This document shows, in pieces, positions 24,745-34,099 of a stretch of DNA of 64,000 bases. The notes under the pieces were generated by a model. That model was not told the DNA's origin. It did no database searches and worked only from the letters and a program-made list of their open reading frames with translations. Source of the stretch: Thiodiazotropha sp037384425 (lineage in GTDB: Bacteria > Pseudomonadota > Gammaproteobacteria > Chromatiales > Chromatiaceae); assembly GCA_037384425.1 (NCBI GenBank), contig JARROA010000011.1, positions 1 to 64,000 of the forward strand, given 5' to 3'. Position numbers and translations under genes: made by a program. Each line of letters begins with the position of its first letter. Positions within the stretch are counted from its first letter, which is position 1.

Positions 24745-27700
24745 TCAAGCCTCCGGTTTGATCCTGAACAGGATGGCATAGAGCGTCGGCACGAAGAGCA
24801 GGGTGAGCAGGGTGGCGAAGCCGAGTCCGGCCATGATGGTCAGGGACATGTTGACGAAGAAGACATCCTGCAGCAGCGGGATCAGGCCGAGGATGGTGGT
24901 GGCCGCCGCCAGCACCACCGGGCGCAGGCGGCTCACGGTGGAGTCGAGGATCGCCGGGTAGGGCGCTTTGCCGTCGGCGATCTGCTGGTCGATCTCGTCG
25001 ATCAGCACGATGGCGTTCTTGATCAGCAGGCCGATCAGCGACAGGGCGCCGAGCAGGGACATGAAGTCGAAGGCGCCGTTGAAGCCGAGCAGGCCGGCAG
25101 TGATGCCGACGATGGCCAGCGGCACCGTGAGCCAGATGATCAGCGGCTGGCGCAGCTTGCCGAAGAGCAGGATGCTGACCAGGATCATGAGCAGGAATCC
25201 GAAGGGCAGGGAGGAGGCCAGTCCGGCCTGGGCGTTCTTCGAATCCTCGTACTCGCCGCCCCAGCTGAAGCTGTAGCCCGGCGGCAGCGCGATCGCCTCG
25301 ATCTGCGGTTTGAGCCGGTTGAACAGCGGCGTGGCCAGCTCCCCGGTCGGGTTGCAGGAGGCGATGATGGTGCGGATGCGGTTGCGTGAACGCAGCAGGG
25401 GGTTTTCGAACACCGTCTCGAAGCGGCTGATCACCTGGGCCGCCGGCACCGACTGTTTCAGCACCGGACTCCAGATCACGATGTCGCGCAGATTGCCTAC
25501 GTCGCCGCGCTCCTGCTCCGGGGCCCGCATGTAGATGGGCAGTACCCGGATGCCGTCGCGGAAGCGGCCCACCGGCGTACCGTCGAAGGCGTACTGCAGG
25601 GCGGCGGCCAGATCCTCGCGGCTGATGCCGAGCTGGCGTCCCACCTGCTCGTTGAAGACAGGGCGGATCAGCTTCACCGGCTGGCGCCAGTCGTCGCGGA
25701 TGTCCTTGGCTTCGGCGTCGGCGCGCATGATGGTCTGGGCCTGTTCCGAGAGCTGGCGCAGCACGGCCGGGTCGGGGCCGTGGAAGCGGGCCTCGATCTT
25801 GCTGTCGCGTCCGGGGCCGATGCGCAGGGACTTGATGATGGGATCGGTCCAGGGATAGCGCTCCTTCATATGGCGGTCGACCTTGTCCCAGATCTCGGCG
25901 ATGCGCTCGCGGCTGTCGGTCTGCACGATGATCTGGCTGTAGACCGGAGAGACCTCCCGCGGGTCGTAGACCAGGGTGAAGCGCTGATGCGGCCCGCCGA
26001 TGCTGACGGTGGTCTGTTCGACGCCCTCCTGCTGCAGCAGGAATGCGTTGATGCGCAGGGTGTCCTCGCGGGTAGCGCGGATGTCGGTGCCCTCGATCTC
26101 CCAGACATCGACGAAGAACATCGGCGTGTTCGACTCGGGAAAGAAGGCCTGCTTGACGCTGCCGAAGCCGACCAGCGCCAGCAGAAACAGGCCCATCACC
26201 ACTGCCACCGTGAACCAGCGCAGACGCACGGCGCGGTCGAGAATGCCGCGAAACAGCTTGAAGACGCCTTTGTCGTAGGGGTCCCCGTAGGCGCCGCCAT
26301 CCTCGCTGCCGGGCTTCAGCAGCAGCGCGCAGAGCAGGGGGGTGGTGCTGATCGCCGTCACCCAGGAGAGCAGCAGGGAGTAGAGAATGACCCAGAACAG
26401 GGAGTTGGCGAACTCGCCCGTGCTGTCCTGGGAGAGACCGATGGCGGAGAAGGCGAGGATGCCGATGACGGTGCCGCCGAGCAGGGCCCAGATGGTCTTG
26501 CCCACCGTCTCGCGGGCGGCGTCCGCCGCCGGCATACCCGACTGCATGCGCACAAGCATGCCCTCGGCCACCACGATGGCATTGTCCACCAGCATGCCTA
26601 GCGCGATGACCAGGGCGCCCAGCGAGATACGCTGCAGCTCGATGCCGTCGAGGTGCATCAGCAGCAGGGTGCCGGATACGGTGATCAGCAGCACCGCGCC
26701 GATGATCAGGCCGGTGCGCAGGCCCATGAAGACGAGCAGCACCACGATGACGATGGCCACCGCCTGGCCCACGCTGACCAGGAAGCCGCCGACCGACTTC
26801 TCCACCTCCCCCGGCTGGTTGTAGATCGGTTTGATCTGCATGCCGAGCGGGATGTCTCCCCGCAGCTCCAGCACCCGCTGCTCCAGCAGGCGGCCGACGG
26901 CCACCACATTCTCGCCCGACTGCATGGAAATGCCCAGCGTCAGTGCCGGCTTGCCGTCGAGGTAATACATCTGTCCCGGCACCTCCTCGTAGGCCCGGGT
27001 GATGTCGGCGATATCTTTCAGGTAGATCAGCTTCTTCTCGTCCGAGACGACCAGCAGGTCGCCTATATCCCTGACCGACTGTTGCTCGCCGGTGGGTACG
27101 ATACGCAGCCGCTCCCGGTCCACGTTACCGTGGCCGGCGGTGACCACCGCGTTCTGCGACTGTAGCAGCCTGGCGATGGCGCCGGGGGCAATGCCCAGTT
27201 CCCCCAGCCGGGCGCGGGAGATGTCGACATAGACGACCTCTTTCTGGGTGCCGCCGATGGCGACCTTGCGCACACCGGGCACCAGCACCAGCTCCCGCTT
27301 CAGGAAGTCGGCGAAGTCCCACAGGTCGCGCCAGGTATAGCCCTGTCCGGTCAATGCCAGATAGACGCCGTAGACATCGCCGAAATCGTCGATCACCATC
27401 GGTTCCTGGGCGCCGGGAGGGAGCTTGTTTTTCATGTCCGCGATCTTGCGCCGCAGTTCGTCGTAGATGTTGGGGAAGTCGTCGGCCCGATAGTTGTCCT
27501 TGAACTCGATGGCGATGTCGGACATGCCGGGGCGGGAGATCGACATCTTGATGCGTTTGACCTGCTCCAGGCGCTGGATGGCGTCCTCGATGTGGTAGGT
27601 GACCTCGTCCTGCACCTCCTGTGCCGAGGCCCCGGGATAGAGGGTGATGACCTTGGCGCTCTTGATGGTGAAGGCGGGATCCTCCAGCTTGCCCATGTTG

Positions 27701-27789
27701 TCGAAACTGAGCAGGCCGCCACCTACCAGGATGATGACCAACAGCCAGGAGATGACCGGTGTCCTGACGGAATATTCCCCGATATTCAT
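24745..27789 (-). CDS. RND efflux pump permease, pump 2 (DN variant)
   Basis: About 1014 residues from ATG 27789 (AGAGGG six bases upstream; the TTG at 27795 is unlikely). Full duplicated RND layout with two periplasmic loops. TM4 reads GMLVDNAIVVAEGML, so the second of the two canonical proton-relay aspartates is Asn. This variant is common in one HAE-like subfamily and may shift coupling residues. Its adaptor lies 41 bases upstream on the same strand. There is no outer-membrane gene; TolC at 37 kb is the probable partner. Confidence 0.93.
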   Translation of the reverse strand: MNIGEYSVRTPVISWLLVIILVGGGLLSFDNMGKLEDPAFTIKSAKVITLYPGASAQEVQDEVTYHIEDAIQRLEQVKRIKMSISRPGMSDIAIEFKDNYRADDFPNIYDELRRKIADMKNKLPPGAQEPMVIDDFGDVYGVYLALTGQGYTWRDLWDFADFLKRELVLVPGVRKVAIGGTQKEVVYVDISRARLGELGIAPGAIARLLQSQNAVVTAGHGNVDRERLRIVPTGEQQSVRDIGDLLVVSDEKKLIYLKDIADITRAYEEVPGQMYYLDGKPALTLGISMQSGENVVAVGRLLEQRVLELRGDIPLGMQIKPIYNQPGEVEKSVGGFLVSVGQAVAIVIVVLLVFMGLRTGLIIGAVLLITVSGTLLLMHLDGIELQRISLGALVIALGMLVDNAIVVAEGMLVRMQSGMPAADAARETVGKTIWALLGGTVIGILAFSAIGLSQDSTGEFANSLFWVILYSLLLSWVTAISTTPLLCALLLKPGSEDGGAYGDPYDKGVFKLFRGILDRAVRLRWFTVAVVMGLFLLALVGFGSVKQAFFPESNTPMFFVDVWEIEGTDIRATREDTLRINAFLLQQEGVEQTTVSIGGPHQRFTLVYDPREVSPVYSQIIVQTDSRERIAEIWDKVDRHMKERYPWTDPIIKSLRIGPGRDSKIEARFHGPDPAVLRQLSEQAQTIMRADAEAKDIRDDWRQPVKLIRPVFNEQVGRQLGISREDLAAALQYAFDGTPVGRFRDGIRVLPIYMRAPEQERGDVGNLRDIVIWSPVLKQSVPAAQVISRFETVFENPLLRSRNRIRTIIASCNPTGELATPLFNRLKPQIEAIALPPGYSFSWGGEYEDSKNAQAGLASSLPFGFLLMILVSILLFGKLRQPLIIWLTVPLAIVGITAGLLGFNGAFDFMSLLGALSLIGLLIKNAIVLIDEIDQQIADGKAPYPAILDSTVSRLRPVVLAAATTILGLIPLLQDVFFVNMSLTIMAGLGFATLLTLLFVPTLYAILFRIKPEA

Positions 27790-27830
27790 GCGCAACCCTC
27801 TACTTTATTATTGTCGTTGGCGGCTTATTG

Positions 27831-28946
27831 TTAGTTCAGGTCGTCGCTGCGCTGCATGGCCTGCTCGAGCTCGGGCATCAGCCTCACCTTCATCCCCTCG
27901 ACCAGAAACGGGGTACCTGCGGTGACGATTCGATCGCCGGCCTGCAGACCCTCGAGCACCTCGATCTGCTCTCCGAGCAGACGGCCGACCTTCACCTTGC
28001 GGGGTTTGACCGTCATCGCGGTTTCATCGATGAGCCAGGCCTGGGGATCGAGCTTGTAGTCGCCGACGATGGCACTGGCGGGAACGGTGTGCGGCATGTC
28101 GGCGCTGTCGAAGCGGCTGATGTCCACCGTGACGGTGGCGGTCATGCCCGGCAGTATGGTGGCGCTCTCCAGTTCCGGCATGGCATAGGTGGCCTGGAAG
28201 GTCTGGGTCCGCTCGTCGGCACGGGTGGTGATCTCGCGAAAGGTCAGCGGAAAGCTTTGGCCGGGAAGTCCCTCGAAGGAGGCGGAGACGGTGACCTTGT
28301 CCTTGGTGCTGCCGTCGCCTTCGGTCTTGAGGCCCCGCAGCAGGCTCTCCGGCACGTCGAACTTGACCTCCAGTTCGGAGATGTCCTGCAGATCGACAAT
28401 GGGCTGTTTCGCCTGCACCTCCTCGAAGGTCTCGATATGGCGCTTGGCGATGAAGCCGCTGAAGGGGGCCATCAGCCGGGTGTAGGCGAGATCCTGCTGC
28501 GCTGACTGCAGTGAGGCCTCCGCACTCTTGTACTCCGCCTCCAGCTTGTCATAGTCCATCTTGGAGATATTGCCCTTCTTGATCAGCTCCTTGGCGCGGG
28601 AGAAGTTGCGTTCGGCCTTGTCGAAGCGCGCCTTGCGGTCGTTGACGATCAGCTGCAGATCCTTCGGATCGAGGCTGGCCACCAGCTGCCCGGCCTCCAC
28701 CCGGTCGCCCTCCTTGACCGGCAGCTGTTTGAGCATGCCCGAGACGCGGAAGGAGAGTTCCGCCCGGCGTCCGGCATCGATGCGCGCAGGGAAGGTACGG
28801 CTGCCGCTATCGGCGGTGCTTTCGATGAGGAAGCTCTTGACCGGACGGATGACCTCCACCTGCTCCGGAGCCGGAGGCTCGCTGCAGGCGGTAAGCGTCA
28901 GGCAAAACGTCACTGTCCCCATAAGGGCGGGTAGAGACTTCTTCAT
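27831..28946 (-). CDS. RND periplasmic adaptor lipoprotein, pump 2
   Basis: 371 residues from ATG 28946, with GGGAG eight bases upstream; a GTG at 28955 is an alternative. The signal peptide ends in lipobox LTAC followed by SEPP, so the adaptor is lipid-anchored, unlike that of pump 1. Lipoyl, a short coiled coil (about 95-155), beta-barrel and membrane-proximal domains are in order. It pairs with the DN-type permease. The upstream spacer to the divergent PLD gene (192 bp) should hold both promoters. Confidence 0.92.
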   Translation of the reverse strand: MKKSLPALMGTVTFCLTLTACSEPPAPEQVEVIRPVKSFLIESTADSGSRTFPARIDAGRRAELSFRVSGMLKQLPVKEGDRVEAGQLVASLDPKDLQLIVNDRKARFDKAERNFSRAKELIKKGNISKMDYDKLEAEYKSAEASLQSAQQDLAYTRLMAPFSGFIAKRHIETFEEVQAKQPIVDLQDISELEVKFDVPESLLRGLKTEGDGSTKDKVTVSASFEGLPGQSFPLTFREITTRADERTQTFQATYAMPELESATILPGMTATVTVDISRFDSADMPHTVPASAIVGDYKLDPQAWLIDETAMTVKPRKVKVGRLLGEQIEVLEGLQAGDRIVTAGTPFLVEGMKVRLMPELEQAMQRSDDLN

Positions 28947-29138
28947 TTTTATCACTCCCGTGTAGGGTCATCCAGCTGGTGGATTTTTCTAATGGTTATT
29001 TGAATAACTTTATCCTTAAATCTGATGAATAAACAGTGACACTCCGAGTATGACGAGCGGAAAACCTCCCCTCAAAAATACTCTTTCTCAATCATTCGCC
29101 CATTATTCATGTCGAAATTCGCAGAGACTTGAAAAACC

Positions 29139-30704
29139 GTGCTTTACCCACGCGTGCATGCGGGCGGCATATGCGGTTTCATGCTGTGTCTTGCTCTGTT
29201 GACCACCACGGGGTGCAGTACTTTGCCTGAGAATGTAACCAGAATCCCCAGCCATACGATCACCGACACCCAGAGTACACGCCTGGGTCTGGCGGTTACT
29301 GCCGATCTGGCCAGACATCCGGGCCACTCCGGGTTCTACCCTCTGAGTACCGGGCTGGATGCCTTCGTGGCACGTATCGCACTGATCGAGGCGGCGGACC
29401 GGAGCCTCGATGTGCAGTACTACATCTGGCACGCCGACGAAACAGGGATGATTATGATGCAGCGGATACTCGCCGCCGCCGACCGGGGTGTGCGTGTGCG
29501 ATTGTTGCTGGACGATCTGGACACGGCCGGCAAGGATGCGGCGATACAGATACTCGACGACCATCCCAATATCGAGATCCGCCTCTTCAATCCCTTCAAC
29601 TATCGCAAGCTGCGTGGCCTCGATTTCCTCACCGGCCTGCGGCGGGTCAATCGCCGCATGCACAACAAGTCCCTCACCGCCGATAACCAGACCACCGTCG
29701 TCGGCGGTCGCAATATCGGTAACGAGTATTTCGACGCCGTGGGCGAGACCGTCTTTACCGACCTGGATGTCCTCAGTGTGGGGCCCGTCGTGGAAGCCGT
29801 ATCCAAGGCCTTCGATCGCTATTGGAACAGTGACTGGGCGGTGCCGGCGAGTGCCTTCTCCGATGGCGGGATCGACATCGGTTCACTGGATGATCTACGA
29901 AACCGCCTGCACGCCTTTCTCGATCGGGAAACGGACAGCGCGTATGTGCAGGCCCTGAAGGACACGCAACTGAGTCGGAAGATTCGCGCCGGCGATCTGG
30001 TTTTTTCCTGGGGTGATGCGGAGCTGATCTACGACGCACCCGAGAAGGTCGAGGCGGAGGCGGTGAATGCCGCCACCCATGTGGGTCCCCAATTGCATGC
30101 CATCGTCGATCAGACCCGGCAGGAGCTTATTGTGGTCTCGCCCTATTTCGTTCCCGGCGGTGCGCTGGTCGGCTATTTCGGGGAACTGGTGGAGCGGGGG
30201 GTGCGGGTGCGTATATTGACCAACGCCCTGGCGGCTAGCGACGTCTCCATCGTGCATGCCGGGTACATGCGCTATCGCAAGGACCTCCTGCGAAACGGCG
30301 TCGAGCTCTATGAATTCAAGCCGACACCCGTGGCTGCTAGGGAAAAGCGGAAATCACCCGGCTTCGGCTCGTCCGGCACCAGCAGCCTGCACGCCAAGGT
30401 CTTCGGTATCGATCGGCAGCAGCTCTTCGTCGGCTCTTTCAATCTCGATCCGCGCTCGGTGAGCCTGAACACGGAGATGGGGGTCTGGTTCAGGAACGCC
30501 GACCTGGGACGCCTGTTGGGCGAGACTTTCGACAGCGAGATCGACCGGGTCGCCTATCGTCTGACCCTGGAGGGGTCGGAACTCCGTTGGCAATCCCGGG
30601 AAGAGGGCAAGCCGGTCACCTACACGCACGAACCCGAAACCAGCTGGTGGCGACGTTTCACAACCCGGCTGCTTTCGCTGGTGGTGGTGGAGAGTCTGCT
30701 GTAG
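29139..30704 (+). CDS. Phospholipase D-family cardiolipin synthase-like lipoprotein (ClsC type)
   Basis: A 521-residue protein with two HKD motifs: a first in RMHNKSLTADNQ (His175) and a second in SLHAKVFGIDRQQ (His418), each followed by a GG/GS-x-N turn (VVGGRNIGNEY, FVGSFNLDPRS). The layout matches ClsC/YmdC, which makes cardiolipin from phosphatidylglycerol and phosphatidylethanolamine. The N-terminus has a lipobox LTTTGC (Cys26). The GTG at 29139 gives a full signal peptide; later starts would cut it short. It has no ymdB-like neighbour. Confidence 0.88.
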   Translation: MLYPRVHAGGICGFMLCLALLTTTGCSTLPENVTRIPSHTITDTQSTRLGLAVTADLARHPGHSGFYPLSTGLDAFVARIALIEAADRSLDVQYYIWHADETGMIMMQRILAAADRGVRVRLLLDDLDTAGKDAAIQILDDHPNIEIRLFNPFNYRKLRGLDFLTGLRRVNRRMHNKSLTADNQTTVVGGRNIGNEYFDAVGETVFTDLDVLSVGPVVEAVSKAFDRYWNSDWAVPASAFSDGGIDIGSLDDLRNRLHAFLDRETDSAYVQALKDTQLSRKIRAGDLVFSWGDAELIYDAPEKVEAEAVNAATHVGPQLHAIVDQTRQELIVVSPYFVPGGALVGYFGELVERGVRVRILTNALAASDVSIVHAGYMRYRKDLLRNGVELYEFKPTPVAAREKRKSPGFGSSGTSSLHAKVFGIDRQQLFVGSFNLDPRSVSLNTEMGVWFRNADLGRLLGETFDSEIDRVAYRLTLEGSELRWQSREEGKPVTYTHEPETSWWRRFTTRLLSLVVVESLL

Positions 30705-30842
30705 ATGCTTGAGCTGCAATGGCTGGTCAGCACTGGATTCCCATCATCCCGCCTCAGGTCAGTCAATGCATTGACTGGGCCATGCAATCCGCTAGTGTAT
30801 GCCGGGATAGTTATCGCATCGGAAGCACCCGTGGAGTACCAC

Positions 30843-31571
30843 ATGTACCGCCATCTCAATGCCGACAGGACCATCTCGACCATCGAGACCCTCAACAGTC
30901 GCATCGCCGAACGGTTTCCCACTTCCGGTCTCAGTCGTGTCTGTTGCGAACTTCATTTGGTGGCCAAAGAGAGCAAGGCACGGGTACAGCGTATCGTCCG
31001 CCCCAACCACGGGCTGCGCCTGCTCGTTGCCCTGGTTGTGCTGTTGGGGCTTATCGGTCTCTTCTACAGCATCTCCCTGCTGGAGATTTCGAGCCGTCCC
31101 TTTTCCATCGGTGAACTGGTGCAGATCACTGAAGCGGGCATGAACGACCTGGTGTTGATCGGCGCGGCCATCCTGTTCCTGGTCACGGTCGAGGTGCGCG
31201 TCAAACGGGCGCGTGCGCTCGAGGCGTTGCATGAACTGCGCTCCATCGCCCATGTCATCGATATGCACCAGTTGACCAAGGATCCGGGACGTTACGCCAG
31301 GGAGAGGATAGTCACCGCCTCGTCTCCGCCTTGGGAGATGACGCCCTACGAACTGACCCGCTATCTCGACTACTGCAGCGAGATGCTTTCGCTCACCGGC
31401 AAGGTGGGTGCGCTCTACGCCCAGAACTTCAGGGATCCGGTGGTGCTGTCGGCGGTCAACGAACTGGAGAGCATGACCACCGGTCTGAGCCGCAAGATAT
31501 GGCAGAAGATCATGATCCTGCACAAGCTCGATGAGCGGGCAGCGGAGCGTGCGCCTGCTGCCGTGGGGTGA
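30843..31571 (+). CDS. Unrecognised protein with two membrane helices
   Basis: 242 residues from ATG 30843, preceded by GGAG at six bases; a longer open frame from 30705 has no ribosome site. About 55 N-terminal hydrophilic residues precede TM1 (58-80, LRLLVALVVLLGLIGLFYSI). A short loop follows, then TM2 (about 103-120) and a C-terminal cytoplasmic helical domain (125-235). The C-terminal half (ALEALHELRSIAHVIDMHQL, KIWQKIMILHKLDE) looks like an alpha-helical bundle. I cannot name the family. It is encoded 138 bases after the PLD gene on the same strand. Confidence 0.75.
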   Translation: MYRHLNADRTISTIETLNSRIAERFPTSGLSRVCCELHLVAKESKARVQRIVRPNHGLRLLVALVVLLGLIGLFYSISLLEISSRPFSIGELVQITEAGMNDLVLIGAAILFLVTVEVRVKRARALEALHELRSIAHVIDMHQLTKDPGRYARERIVTASSPPWEMTPYELTRYLDYCSEMLSLTGKVGALYAQNFRDPVVLSAVNELESMTTGLSRKIWQKIMILHKLDERAAERAPAAVG

Positions 31572-31627
31572 TGGAGAGCGACCCGATTGCGGCTCGACGG
31601 ACAGCTCCGCACTGACGGGGCGTCGAT

Positions 31628-33310
31628 TCAGCTACTACTCGAGTAGCCGATGCGGAAACCACCCCAATGCTGACCATTGACGAAGATGGGGACGGAGAGG
31701 TCATGCATCACCTCGCCGGTGTCCCGCTTGTAGGTCTGCAGCAGAATCGGCTGGGTATGGCTGCCGCAACGTGAGCCGGTGCGATCATCGAAGATACGTT
31801 TGGTGCGGTTGTTGACCAGGTCTTTTTCGAGATTACCGGTCAGCGGTTTGCAGAAGCGATTGTTGTGGGTCGGTACATAACCCTTGGGATCCGTGGCGAT
31901 GGCATAGACGATGGCTTCATTCTGCTGCAGGATCGGCTCCTGGATCGATGGCAGCAGGCTGTCGGCCAGCTGGTCGTAGGCGGTCGAGTACTTCTGGGGC
32001 TGAGTGTTTTCGATCGGTTTGTGCTGGCGGTCGAAGAGGTCGGACTGACTGATGCGTCTCGCTTCGATTGCACTTTCGAACGCCTGCTGAATCTGCTCGG
32101 CCGCTTCTTGTGCGATTCTGGCGATACGGTCATGCACGGTATCCATGTGCAGTCCGGCCAGCAGCTCGTAGATCTGTTCTCCCATGTCCGACAGTTCCAA
32201 CGCCTGGTTGGATACGGACTGTATCTCATGTTCGCTGCGTTCGAGTCCTTCGCGAACGATGTCGACGGAGTGAGAGATGTGCGAGGTAGCCGAAGCCGAC
32301 TCGTTGATGGAGGCGACGATCTGCTGCACCTTTGACTCCGACTGTTGCGAATACTGGCCGATCTCTTCCAGCACGCTACCCACCTGCTCCGTGGAGGCCA
32401 CCATCTCCGACATGCGTTGGACCAGACTCTCCATGATCGTGACGGCCTGGGTGGTATCGTTCTTAACCTCCTTGAGCATTTCGCCGATCTCGCCCGTGGC
32501 CGTGGTGGTCTTGTTGGCAAGCCCTCTCACCTCGTCGGCTACTACCGAGAAACCGCGTCCGTTCTCTCCCGCCCGGGCCGCCTCGATGGCGGCGTTCAGC
32601 GCCAGCAGGTTGGTCTGATCGGCGAGTCCGTCGATGACCTGGGCAATGCCCTGGATCTTGTTGGAGTGTTCCTGCAGCTTGCCGACCAGGGTCGAGGTCT
32701 GGACCACGCTCTCGCTCACGCCATGAATCTGTTGAATCGCACCTTGTACCTTCAACAGACCCTGATGGCTCTCGTCCCGTGTCTCAGTTGCCGCCGTGGC
32801 AGCCTCATCCGCGCTGTCCGCCGCCTGGCTGCTGGTTTGCGCCATCTGGTTGGCTGAAGCGGCAATCTCGGTGATCTCCCGCACATCGCCTTCTATCTTC
32901 TTTTTCAACTGATCGATGAAATGGGAGACCTCGGCGGCGGCGATGGAGATATTCCCGCCGCACTGGGAGAGGTTTCGCCCAAGGTCGTGAAAGTGGGTGA
33001 TGTAGTGTTGGGTCGAGCGGGCGATCTCGCCCAGGAATGGGTGCCGGTGGTGGGTTTCCAGCTCTTGCAGGCAATCCGCCTGCCCTTGCGCGCACTGCCT
33101 GAGATGGGATGAAAAGCCGGCCATCGGACGGATCAGCCGCCAGTGAATGATGGCAACGGACAGGCAGACCGCGGCCAGCCCGACGATCAGAGCGCTCAGC
33201 AGGGGTGGGAGCGAATTCGGCAGAAGCGCGGACAACAATAGGCTGGTTGCGAGGGTCGCGATAAGGATGGGTAGATACAACCCGATAAGGGCTTTCTTGG
33301 ACAAGCTCAT
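31628..33310 (-). CDS. Methyl-accepting chemotaxis protein with C-terminal sensor domain
   Basis: A 560-residue protein with two N-terminal helices (about 8-30 and 36-57) and hardly any periplasmic loop. A signalling coiled coil follows (110-400) with the conserved tip AARAGENGRGFSVVADEVRG. After it comes a separate domain (about 415-560) with YAIATDPKGYVPTHNN, KRIFDDRTG, ILLQTYKRDTGEVMHDLSVP and HWGGFRIGY. From family knowledge, this is a cytoplasmic Cache/PAS-like module placed after the signalling domain, so the receptor senses an internal signal. No che genes are nearby. Confidence 0.92.
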   Translation of the reverse strand: MSLSKKALIGLYLPILIATLATSLLLSALLPNSLPPLLSALIVGLAAVCLSVAIIHWRLIRPMAGFSSHLRQCAQGQADCLQELETHHRHPFLGEIARSTQHYITHFHDLGRNLSQCGGNISIAAAEVSHFIDQLKKKIEGDVREITEIAASANQMAQTSSQAADSADEAATAATETRDESHQGLLKVQGAIQQIHGVSESVVQTSTLVGKLQEHSNKIQGIAQVIDGLADQTNLLALNAAIEAARAGENGRGFSVVADEVRGLANKTTTATGEIGEMLKEVKNDTTQAVTIMESLVQRMSEMVASTEQVGSVLEEIGQYSQQSESKVQQIVASINESASATSHISHSVDIVREGLERSEHEIQSVSNQALELSDMGEQIYELLAGLHMDTVHDRIARIAQEAAEQIQQAFESAIEARRISQSDLFDRQHKPIENTQPQKYSTAYDQLADSLLPSIQEPILQQNEAIVYAIATDPKGYVPTHNNRFCKPLTGNLEKDLVNNRTKRIFDDRTGSRCGSHTQPILLQTYKRDTGEVMHDLSVPIFVNGQHWGGFRIGYSSSS

Positions 33311-33608
33311 CGATAACTGGATCCTATTCTGTTTCTCACCGGATGATCTGGCGCCCGCCTTTCAAGGGGGCTCCAAATTTGTACGTTAGCGGCGTTATCG
33401 CAAGAAACTTGAATAATAATCAATCTCAAAAAAATCGATTGAATCCAACGGTCTACGCCCACTCGCTGACAAACAAATGAATGAAAGGTCCTCGGTTTGA
33501 CGCGAAATCACCGGGAAGGGGGATGGGTACGAGCCACGACCGCCCCCTATCGGGAGTCTGTGATACGGCTATCGGCAAGTGGACAGCGCTGCGGACCTGT
33601 GAAGACGA

Positions 33609-33854
33609 TTACTCCACGGCTTCGGATTCGGTTAGACGCCGCAACAGCCAGCCGCGAAAAAAGGGATTCTCCATATCGGCATAGAGCTGCGCCTCCTGCA
33701 ACCAGGCTCGCAGTTGATCCGGGTTCTCGACGGGATGGCCATGCTGAGCCTGAAAGCAATCGAGATAGAACTCCCCCTGCAGTGACCGCCACTGGGTTTC
33801 GTCGTAGCTGTTCTTGAACAGATTGGGGAAGGGGATGATGTTGTCATTGCTCAT
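33609..33854 (-). CDS. Small conserved-looking protein of unknown function
   Basis: An 81-residue soluble protein starting MSNDNIIPFPNLF and ending in an acidic tail. It is rich in aromatic residues (WRSLQGEFYLDCFQAQHG, PFFRGWLLRRL). I do not recognise the family. AGGA lies about 11 bases upstream, a poor spacing. It is convergent with nothing and lies between the chemoreceptor and selO, both on the same strand. Spacers on either side (33311-33608 and 33855-34099) show no other gene. Confidence 0.6.
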   Translation of the reverse strand: MSNDNIIPFPNLFKNSYDETQWRSLQGEFYLDCFQAQHGHPVENPDQLRAWLQEAQLYADMENPFFRGWLLRRLTESEAVE

Positions 33855-34099
33855 GATCGATCGGTCCTTTGCGGCATATTTCCACTATGACATGTCGGAC
33901 TGAGTGAGTGCCAGGTGAAGATGAAGAGGTGTCCCTGACATGCAAGTCATTTCGCTCCGTAGTGGTATCGCAAGACTGAGTCAGCCAGCAAGGAGTCGTG
34001 TTGCCGTAGCGGGTGCTTCGATACTGCGTTGACTGGGGATGCGCAGAATCCAGCTACGGCTCCGACCGCAATCGATCGCAACGACTCTGCGTCGGCATA

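Noticed and set aside
28969..28986. ATCCA-GCTGG-TGGAT hairpin followed by T residues
   Set aside because: It lies upstream of both divergent genes with only a 5-bp stem, so a terminator there has no gene to end.
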